This document shows, in pieces, positions 39,532 to 64,000 of a stretch of DNA of 64,000 nt. The translations under genes and the position numbers were made by a program. The notes under the pieces are model-generated. The model worked only from the letters and a program-made list of their open reading frames with translations. It made no database searches and was not told the DNA's origin. Position 1 is the stretch's first letter; every line of letters starts with the position of its first letter. Source of the DNA: Gadus chalcogrammus (taxonomy: Eukaryota > Chordata > Actinopteri > Gadiformes > Gadidae); the NCBI RefSeq assembly GCF_026213295.1, contig NC_079432.1, forward strand, positions 7,560,902 to 7,624,901, in the 5' to 3' direction.

Positions 39532-41801
39532 CGTTGTACTGGAAACAAGCTTACAAGCTGCTAGCTGTAGCTTTGGAAATTGCTATTGCAGAACATCCAG
39601 TTCGTTTGGTCCGACGTTGACACGTTGTGTCCTTCATAAAGATCGTATGACAAACTACCAATTCACTCCCATTGCAAATAATGCCATATAGTGTGATACC
39701 GATTATTATTACGCACGTTATTCAACCAACCAAGAACAGAACTCAAGACTCGGGACTGTTATGATTAGCCGGTGGCTAACACGGTAGCTAACGTTAGCTA
39801 GGGATTCGGGCTATCGTGTGCATTAATCTTTAGAAAGGAGACACCGTCCTCTACTACTGATGCTCAACGTTGAAACAGAACCCCATTATATTTCGACTAA
39901 CCATTAGGAAAACTGTCAGAGGCCCTTGATTAAATGTCATCAGATGCCAGGGTTAACCCGTAAGCCGCTACTACTAAACAGCACTTCCTATTTCTCCAGT
40001 CAACCAATAGCATGGTGAGTTACAGCAAAGTCAGCCAATGGTTGCCGACCATTATGAGTTGTCCAATCAGATGGATACACAATTATGCATGAAGGTAGGT
40101 CTACTTGCAGACTTGTCCACGACACCCAAACACTCTCAAGGGAAGTAGAGAGCGTTTCGAGCATAGACCTATATTCATAGACGCCGCATTCGCCTTTAGA
40201 TTGTACGTCGACGTCGCCGCCATAGTAAAAAAATACAAAATTACTTTTACATTTCTTAATTATTATTCATTGGTTGATGAGCTAAGTTTATGTATATATG
40301 GAGATAGATATAGAGATATACGTGAAGTATGTTACTAATGATGGATAATATCCATAGTAACATGGATTATTTGATCAAATACTTTCATGGGCCCATGGCT
40401 ATTGGCTTGTGTTCATATTTGAATGTACATGGAGTTTGTACATAATTTCATTTTCTTAAGCGCCCAAGTCAAGACAATACAAACAATACTGGCAATAATT
40501 AGTCTACATTATTTATTTACAGAGTTTTAGTGGTCATTTCAGAAGTGGTTATTATACAAATGCATGTCTTTCGATGAAAAAAATATTCACGGTAAAGTTG
40601 TGGCAGTCAGTTTAAAAACAACCTAAAATTGGTGACATCTTTACACTTTTTAACAGTATTGATCGACATCAAATTGCACAGAGGAAGGCACACTTTAAGT
40701 TAAGCCCTACCACCCATTTTTAAATATCGCCAAAAAATTAATTTGAATGTTTTTACTGAGGACTTCAAATCCCGATCCAACTCAATAAGCCATCTATCAA
40801 GTCAACCAGATCAGTCTAGTTTGACATTTTTTCATAAATCATTCAACAATCTTTTATTACTGAGTGCACCATAACATCAATCTTTGTCCTGAACTTGACG
40901 TTTTTATTTTGTGTTTCAGAGTGGTTATGTCTACATCCCAAATACGATACTTCGTTCAAATCGTGGTTAATCTTATTATGGGATGAAACTTATTTCATTG
41001 AATTTCATCACATTGAAACACTATCACACTGAAACATGTGAAACTGTGAGAACGACATGTCTAACTACAAGTGCTTAGACCACTATCAGAAATGTCTCTT
41101 GTAGTCTCATACTAAACCCCCTAGGTCTGTAGATTCTCCCAGTAGTACTGTGATTCTACAGTAGGCTATAGGCCGTTATGTTTGGCAGAAACTGTTGTCA
41201 TTCGTAGTGGTTCAGAAATGCAGTCACTCGTCTTTCGATTTAATTTAAATCGATTTAACAATGAAGGGGTTTGGTTGATTTTAAATGGTGTGCTTGTTAT
41301 GAATACAATTTCAACAAATAACAGCCTTAAATCACAATACCTTTGTGATGACGAAACTAATTGCTGTCCTGTGGCCATATTATTATAAAATAATACAGGA
41401 AGTATATGGGGTTTTATCAAGTGCTTTTCATACTACTATATAAGGACATGATGCATTCAATAAATCATTGGTATCTAATGAACCATTTTTGTACCCGAAA
41501 ATAGTGGTCACAGAAGGGTACAATTCATCAAATGAACATGAGGCAAATGGGAACCAAAAAACATATTCACAGACTATGTACACGTTCTAGTCCTAAATGG
41601 TGCCTTTTGCCATCAGCAGGGTTCTGTCGGTCTGCACACTTACGTTGCTGCGCCCTCTCTTCCTAGTGCCTAGTCCTAGTCATCTTCCACCCAAAGCCAC
41701 AACTAGAGAGTACCATTTTACATCTCTATCACAATAAGAGCCTGCTGCACCCCCAAACAGGGCCCAATGAGAGGGTCCAGGAATCAGGTGTGTGGGTCTC
41801 A
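39532..41801. other. sel1l promoter and arhgap18 3' flank
   Basis: Three CCAAT boxes lie at about 40004, 40035 and 40073. The middle one is CCAAT-N9-CCATT, similar to the ER stress element CCAAT-N9-CCACG but not a match in its second half. SEL1L is induced by ER stress in mammals, so the site merits a test. The rest is AT-rich with no gene. A TTTATT at 40903-40908 could end the arhgap18 transcript. Confidence 0.4.
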
Positions 41802-57046
<15,245 letters not shown>

Positions 57047-58665
57047 ATTCAATTTTCTTTATCTTCTTCCTCTTGTTTTTTTTTCTCTATTCGTATGCTG
57101 TCATTGCACACCCAATCACCAGTGTGCGGCTGACCTGATCTTTTTCCGCTCACTATCTATCTATGCATTCTGGTGAACTGTGTTGTGACCGATTCATTTT
57201 GAAAACAATGAACGCCGCCTATCTCCCTCCAGTGTCCCTCTCTTCTTTGCCACTTTTTCCTGAACACAAGTCATGGCTGGACAGAGTCGGCCGTGCTGAT
57301 AAAATAGCGCACTGGGATAGGCTGAACAAACTACTGGTAACGGAGAGGGTGTGCACACGAGCCATGGGATTACAGTGGATTGTGGCGCCCCCTGCTGCTT
57401 TGTTAAAGCGACATTATCCCACAAATAATGGCATATGGGAATGTGATAATAAAGGGATATTATATTTTAAAATATACATCTATACAATATTATACCGGGT
57501 ACCAGCTTAGAATACCAAGTTACATTTTTGTAAGAAATATGGCAACAATCGTTCTTTAACACGGCATTTCATTGTTAGTTATATTTAAGGTACTAGAGTT
57601 TCGGAGGAATTTAGGAATGAATAACGAGGAATTCATTCGTTATTCATACAAGTTTAAAACACTACCCAATTCACCACCAAACCTCTACTACACGTCACAC
57701 CGGTGCCGAAATCCAACGCAGAAACATATGTTCATCATTACATGCCATCACAAAACGTGGAGGTTTTACCTGAGGTGAAGGTAGTAAGCAAGCCTAGAAA
57801 CCATTGTGATGAAAGATCCCTCCAAGAAGCGAGTCAACGCTGCACATCACACTGACCATGCATGCAGAGCAATACTGAAACAGGTTGACACACTACTGAC
57901 AAGAGGATTGGATCAGTCAGAGGCAATCTCTTTTCCACCCTCCCCCCTCCTCTCCCTTAATCATCAAGCCTTCCCTGCTCCTTTGCGGTTTTCACTTACA
58001 ATCAATATGTGACACACCCCCCCGAGTAAGTTAGGTGACTTCGCTACATGACATCACTTTGATTAGCTAATGTTCCAAAAATGTCGGACTTGTATTGAAT
58101 AACTCTGGATATTCATGTATATGTAGGGCTTTGTGGTCAAGAATCTCAAGCTTGTGGGAAACTGATTGATATTCACCGTTTAGTTTTTTCACCAAGATGG
58201 CAATAAAAGAGCATTAAGAAGGAATAAAACAATGTTTAAGTGCACACATATTTTTTATTACATAACAGACCTCAAACACAAACCTCTTTCATACTTTGGC
58301 AGATCACAAAAACCCAACTTGACAAAGAGAACAAAGAAATAAATGTACCAAAGGCGTCTGCGTTTTTATATCGCCCTGCCTGGCTTTTGAAACAATCAGG
58401 GTAACAAATGGTGTACATAACGCCCGTAGACGTCAACGTCTCTCCACAGCGTTGCTCCGTTTAGGCCAAATAACAGCAGAAAATGACACTTTGAGAGATA
58501 AAAGAGCTAGAGTATTTCTATGGTCCGTCATGCTGGACTGGTGAAAGCCGGCCCCTGGTTCATTGTATATCGCTCACCCTCTGAAAGACAAATTATTAGT
58601 GTTTAAAACTTTCACTCAATTTCCTCAACCGATCCTCTGATTCCTCCATGCAACCTACTTCTGCC

Positions 58666-58706
<41 letters not shown>

Positions 58707-58943
58707 GACTGACTGGTCTTTTAGAAAGATTATGAAATTGAAAACTATCAAGGATCATCATAAATGAACATCTTACACACATTTTCTTCGCAACAAAAAG
58801 GGTTTTCAATCCATCTATGTACAACAAAGGGTATCCCTACGATACAAATCCAAATAAACCAATTGTTTTCTAAGCAGTAATTTGTTCATGCTGGACACCG
58901 TCCTACCGGGTGATCATCACTCTGTTGGTCCTTGGTGCTTCAT
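57047..58943. other. arhgap18 promoter side and fkbp6 3' flank
   Basis: Contains a (CTGT)n tetranucleotide repeat at 58663-58706. A TTTATT at 58254-58259 is a plausible fkbp6 poly(A) signal on the - strand. No gene seen. Confidence 0.5.
58663..58706. repeat. (CTGT)n microsatellite
   Basis: About 11 units of the CTGT tetranucleotide, in the presumed fkbp6 3'UTR. Confidence 0.95.
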
Positions 58944-61900
58944 TCAGGTCCTCAATGCTTGAAACATCCTGGAGTACACCTCTGTTTGCTGATCCAAGCC
59001 CTTTTTATAGCATCTGCAAGAAATAGATCCATTTTGTTAGACCTAAATTAACGATAAAAAAAAAGATTTGTGAAAAGTGCATGTTTTTGGCAACATTCCA
59101 TTTGTAGAAGCATTTGAAGAGCGTGAACGTTTGGCTATTTTAAATGTCTGTATACATGGTTTTCCACATTACAACAACCAGTAGGAACAACATAGTGAAC
59201 AAGTTTGTTTGACCAGCCTATGTTGAACAACATTTAAATGAATCCACACCTCCAGAAAGAACCTATAACTGTGGCTATTTGCTCATTATAAAAAATGTTA
59301 TTGGTTTTTCTTTCAGAGTCCACAACAGCAAAGGCAAACATTCTCTTAAGGCTTGGAAATAACCAGCTAAAACAATTAATGTGTGACACTTAAATCAACT
59401 ACCATAAGTTAGCTACTGTACAACCTGTATACTCATGCACTATGGAGCAATAGTTACAGGTATTACTTCCTTATTCTTCCCATGCTACACATTTAAGAGG
59501 AGATCAATTGGCCTGATGTTAGGAACTGAAAGGGGGAGTCAACAACCTACTTACATGGCCGCCTTCATCAGCAGGCCGTTAATGTCACAGTCAAAGGGCT
59601 TCTTAGCTTGAGCCATGATGAGGACATTATGGGCTTCCTCGTACTCATGCTTGTCCATGTAGGCCTGAGAAAAAAAATACAAATGGCCATGGCAAAATCA
59701 TACAGGACTACTTCATGGTATTACATTCATGCCATGTTAAAATGCAACCATCATCACCTCATCAGGTGCTTTAAAGAGACAATGGTTTGTCGGTATGTAC
59801 ACTGCTCTGTGTGACCCAGGAAAGTACATAGAAAGGACCATCCGCCTAGAACTAACTCTTTCTATGACTGGCTCTATTCTCAACCAAAACTATTGATTTC
59901 CCATGGCTGCTCACAGTAATCAATTTAGAAATGACAAGGAAACAGCAATAGGTCACCATTGTTCCAGTAATTGCAATCTTACAATAAGAAAGCGTTGTCC
60001 TACCTGCCCACTGCGGAACAGGGCTTTGGTGTTGTGGGGATCTATCTCCAGGGCCCGGTTTGTATACTTCAGAGCTTTCTGAGGACTCTCGAGACGGAGC
60101 TCGGTCAGAGCCAGGTTCAGGTAGACGGGCAGCAGCAAGGCCTTCACCTCCTTCTCGTCCACCTTCTGCGTCAGCCTGGTCATCAGCGCTGCCATCGCCT
60201 AGGGGCGAGCCAAGGGGTTGAGGAGGCTGCATCACGCGTCATAACTCACTTTTTCCTGACTACATTACCCCTTAAGGAAACATATGTATATGCCCGAGAA
60301 CAATCGTCTATCAATGATCATTTCCTCCTCTTAGCTCAATAGCATATTCATGAATTGGACTGAACTTAAACAGGCAGAACGAATGACATTTTGTCAATAG
60401 TATGAACAATATAATTGGAAAAGCAAACAAGACAAAAAAGTGGAAGAAAATAATTTGCCAAATACATTACAAATATTTGAAGGACTAATCGGATGTATTC
60501 GGCTAGCTTCTACCTGTTTATAGCGGTCTTTAGCGCCGTCATGGCGACCCTGTTTGAAAGAGCGGTTGCCCAAGTTGCGAAGCGTATTCACCACATTGCT
60601 GAGTAGTGAAAGAGGAAGGGAATTCTGGGCATCCTAGGAAGGGGAAGGCGCAAGATGTGGTTAGAACCAACCGACGATGAGATATATGGAGGAGGTTTCA
60701 CTACACAAGCTCTCGAGTCATCTTTGTTTACAGAAGTTATGAAGAGTTCTTCATAGGACGAGGAGTGGCAGTTTGGGAGGTCAATGGACCAGAATTAGTT
60801 GTCAAGATTCAAATCAAGATGAATCAACAATTTATAGTAATATTTATCATAGTTAATCCAGCGGTGAAGGGAATTTAAGACTATGGGAAATTATGGAAAA
60901 GAGTTTAAAGATCATATTGTCCAGTTCACCGATTCTTTTTTAACAGAGCAATCATACAAATTGGCAAGACAGCAGAAAACGATACACCGATAGTGTGCTT
61001 GACACTTTAGAAAAAAAAAGAGCATATTTTAAGTCCACACACCGGCTCCAGAGCGAGGAAATCTTTGGCCTGGGCGGAATCGAAGAATTCCATCACCTGG
61101 ACCTCGTACAGAATTTGGGCGGCGGGAGGGATGAGAGGGGGGCAACCCATCTCCCCGAAGGCAAATTGTGGCTGGAGGAGGAAGCGGGAGAACTCCCCCT
61201 TCTTCATGGTCAATAGACCCAGCTCCAAGCCAGCCAGGGTGACGTCTGGAAGAGATGATATATAGCAGCTACTATACGGAAGTGGATGAGAGGGTTGTTG
61301 GCCTTCCCATATGTGCTACCTGTAGGCATCCTTGATGCAGATGACAAGTTACCTTCTGCTTAATGACATAGAGCTGACGTCATATTAAGTCGCTTTGGTT
61401 AAATTAATTTTCTAAACAGTAAATACCATCAGTACTATCATTTAGACTTCAGGTGGGCGGTCCCTTCAACCACAGTGAAGACAACGACAGGAGGATAGTA
61501 TATAGTATTGCATGGTAGAGCAATATCGTGTCTAATTCTATGACATTAGTTGGAATGTGCTTATCCCGAAGCCACTTGAAGGCAATGACCGACCTCGCCC
61601 TAGCGTCATCAGCCGTGGGTACTTGACGTTGCTGTTGGTATCAAAGGGCTGGTCCGCATACTCCAGAAATGCTGAGTAACGGACTGTACAGAAAGAAGAC
61701 ACTTTAATTACATTAAAAGCCCAGAATGTGATGATGACATCATTCCCTTCAGAAAGCCAAGCGAGCATGCGTGTTTGTGTGTGTATAAATACTCAATACT
61801 GAAGCTTCTCTGGGTATAGGTGGGCCTTCTCCAGGTTGAACCACTTCTTTGCGAATCCCTCCATCATCCATGATATCCTCCATTCGCAGAGCCAAGCAAC

Positions 61901-62376
61901 CAAAGGGTCCCTGAATCCCCCCATATAAACATTACCGCATTAAAGAATTCTGACTGCATATCCACTGCCCACTGCTCAATAGTCAAAACTCTAGGCACTT
62001 AATCTGAACGTTTTTACAACATACTACAGTGAACGTGAAGTTGACGTCGCACCGTGTTGAGCACTATCTATGGTGAACGCGCCATGATTAGAGGATCTAC
62101 GAGTACGATGACCTTTCTTGAATAAAACGTGCAATAAATCACATTCCATTTTGTTGTTAAAAAAAAAAACTTAATGAAAGAGCATATGTATATATATATA
62201 TACATATATATATATAAATATAGGGTTATATATATATTGTTGTATTCGTTGTTACTACTTTCGCGTTACCTTTGACAGCAAGCATTAGCATTTAACAAGC
62301 TAATAGTGAATAGCGTTGTGAGTTTGAAAGTTACCTCGGTGGTTGTATTTCGCTGATTAAGGTTGGCCGAATGCAT
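58944..62376 (-). CDS. fkbp6: FKBP6, inactive FKBP-type co-chaperone with TPR repeats, 8 exons, 315 aa
   Basis: Germline HSP90 co-chaperone; in mammals needed for meiosis in males and for piRNA pathway function. Exons: 62376-62335, 61910-61793, 61683-61594, 61245-61043, 60633-60514, 60198-60004, 59664-59555, 59013-58944, all GT-AG and phase-consistent. The FKBP domain spans about 40-140 (ASVLIRYSAFLEYADQPFD, KKGEFSRFLLQPQFAFG, CPPLIPPAAQILYEV). The TPR region is about 165-315 (VNTLRNLGNRSFKQGRHDGA, LPVYLNLALTELRL, NTKALFRSGQ). The tail YSRMFQALRT aligns with human WHRMFAP. The pocket Trp of active FKBPs (W59 of FKBP12) is Leu here (AGLELGL), so catalysis is unlikely, as in mammals. The protein is close to human in length (327). 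The ATG is the first in exon 1, 14 codons before the donor. Confidence 0.95.
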
Positions 62377-63672
62377 TGTTATGTTTTGATCCGCTAAGCT
62401 ACTACCTTCCTGAAGTTGCTGTGGGTCTTTGTAGCGAAAGGTTTATTACCGGGAGGGGACCTTACTTTACACGTGCGTGTTCGAGTGTTTCATTATCAGG
62501 AAAGACGAAAACAGAGTAGGCTACGTCACGTGAAAATACGTCCGAAAGTGCGTATTGGCGAATTTTTTGCTGAATTTAATTAGTAATTTAGTTAAGCAAT
62601 TTTATAATTTGATAAATAGCTTACAATTGTTTTTTCTTGCAAGACCATATGTGCATGATTGCATTGTGACACAGAGGGCCTTGATCACATAATTTGTCAG
62701 CACCAAGGACAGTCACAACGCAGCGCAGGCGCAGTTAAATACAGGTGCTGAGGGTACAAGCCTTCTCCGTTGTCCAACTTTCACGACAGAACGATTTCCT
62801 ATAATTGTTTAATAGCCTACCTTCAAATTATAGTGATTAGTGTTTACAAATAGCATTTGTTGCGATGCCAATGGCATGACTTGTCTATGTTATTTAACAA
62901 CCGTATGTATGTTAGACCCTACAGGTTGACCCAACGCATCACACATTCATCCAATTTAAGCCAGCTTTACCTGCTTCTTAAATATACTTACGGACACACA
63001 CACACACGCAAGCACGCACGCACGTACGCACGCACACACACGCACGTGAAGGGCATGTTCTCCAATAATCACAAAATCAATATTGCTCGAAGTATTTAAT
63101 CTGCAACATTTTTTGTACTGATATAATATAACCTTAACAGTAAACAGTAACACAAACCATCCAAGTTTAACATACATGATAATGTATTCCTAATTTTGCC
63201 AAATACAGAAAATTGATGTAGATAAACTCAGAATACTGTTGTTGATTGGAAAATAAATTAATTTTGTATTATATTTGTATTTTGTATAGTCTATGCATTG
63301 CCTAGACTATTAATTAGACAGAATAGGAATTAAGATATTAAGCAATAGTTTATGAAGTTTTTGTGAAAGGTATTGTGCAATGTTTGAGCTGTCAATTGAG
63401 AACTAGTCAGTAATATTTGAATACAAAATATACAAAATAATATTTTAAGCTGTACAGTTTGGTTGAACAACTCTCTTTGATCTGTATCTACATCATTTAT
63501 CTACATAATATGTACATAAAAGTAACACATGACTCGTGAGACTAAACCTTGTTTACAAAACGTACAGTTCTTGACTTTACCTGCAAAGTCTTACTCGGTT
63601 GGTTAGCAGACAATTCTGAATTAATGTCAACCAATTCCTGCGGTGAATGAGATATTAATTAAAAACTTATTT
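62377..63672. other. fkbp6 promoter and flanking intergenic DNA
   Basis: AT-rich, with a TATATA tract just inside fkbp6 intron 1 side (62190-62236) and an imperfect AC/GCAC run at 62994-63048. No gene recognised. Confidence 0.5.
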
Positions 63673-63678
63673 TTTATT
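63673..63678 (-). terminator. Poly(A) signal of the gene ending at 63701
   Basis: AATAAA on the - strand, 23 nt after the stop codon, implying a very short 3'UTR. Confidence 0.6.
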
Positions 63679-63700
63679 GTCCATGAATATCTTTCACAGA

Positions 63701-63798
63701 TTAAAAGTTTAGCAGCTCTTCTGGATGAACAAAGTTACTTCTGAAGAGTCGGTATGCTAGGAGCTGTCCCCCAAATATCATCATCACCAAGCCTGAAC
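63701..63798 (-). CDS. Last coding exon of an unrecognised small membrane protein gene (partial)
   Basis: Acceptor TTCTCAG at 63799-63805, then 98 nt open to TAA, entered with one base of a split codon. It encodes a hydrophobic stretch (GLVMMIFGGQLLAYRLF) followed by a polar tail ending EELLNF. One membrane segment near the C-terminus is likely. I do not recognise the family, and the rest of the gene lies beyond the window. The sequence 63810-64000 is AG-rich intron. Support comes from the acceptor, the open frame and the nearby poly(A) signal. Confidence 0.55.
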
Positions 63799-64000
63799 CT
63801 GAGAAACGATGACAGATAGTGAGTGACGAGAGAGGCAGACAGAGGCAGAGACAAAGAGAAGAGACACAGGCAGAGAAAGAGACCAACAGAAAGAAAGAAG
63901 CAGTCATAGAGACAGACAGAGAGAGAGCTAGAGAGACATAGAGAGAGACAGAGGCACGGACAAAGAGAGAGACAGGGAGAGAGACAGAGATATAGAGAGA

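Overview
This is vertebrate nuclear DNA, almost certainly from a teleost fish. Genes are split into short exons with GT-AG (and a few GC-AG) introns, and their products are clear orthologues of vertebrate proteins. Dinucleotide microsatellites (AC/GT and AG/CT, many over 100 nt) are extraordinarily dense. That density, together with compact introns, is reminiscent of codfishes (Gadiformes), but this is an inference and not a species call. Nothing bacterial, viral or plasmid-like is present. Intron-exon models were built by hand: splice sites were chosen so that every exon keeps phase and matches the remembered vertebrate family.

Layout: (1) ccn2/ctgf lies on the + strand at 1679-3465 (5 exons, 350 aa), with a TATA promoter carrying three GGAATG elements and a 3'UTR to about 4570. 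(2) chga (chromogranin A) lies on the - strand at 15192-7100 (8 exons, 434 aa), with a TATA box and a CRE-like site. (3) A single-GDSL-domain phospholipase B1-like gene lies on the - strand at 24787-17654 (16 exons, 436 aa), with a decayed copy of its catalytic-His exon inside an intron. (4) sel1l lies on the - strand at 39531-26938 (21 exons, 826 aa). (5) arhgap18 lies on the - strand at 57046-41802 (18 exons, 705 aa). (6) fkbp6 lies on the - strand at 62376-58944 (8 exons, 315 aa). (7) The last coding exon of an unrecognised gene with one predicted membrane segment lies on the - strand at 63798-63701.

The genes do not form an operon-like pathway; they are neighbours by linkage. CCN2 is a secreted matricellular protein and chromogranin A a secretory-granule prohormone. 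The PLB1-like protein is a probable surface lipase, SEL1L the ERAD adaptor of HRD1, ARHGAP18 a Rho GTPase-activating protein, and FKBP6 a germline HSP90 co-chaperone. Human orthologues sit on chromosomes 6 (CCN2, ARHGAP18), 14 (CHGA, SEL1L), 2 (PLB1) and 7 (FKBP6).

No convincing new biological system was found. The most interesting signals concern splicing and repeats. Three GC-AG introns are required by phase. A minisatellite in sel1l is built from copies of an exon end plus its 5' splice site. A duplicated PLB1 exon has lost its catalytic histidine. Two perfect hairpins lie in arhgap18 introns. Long microsatellites repeatedly sit against 3' splice sites.
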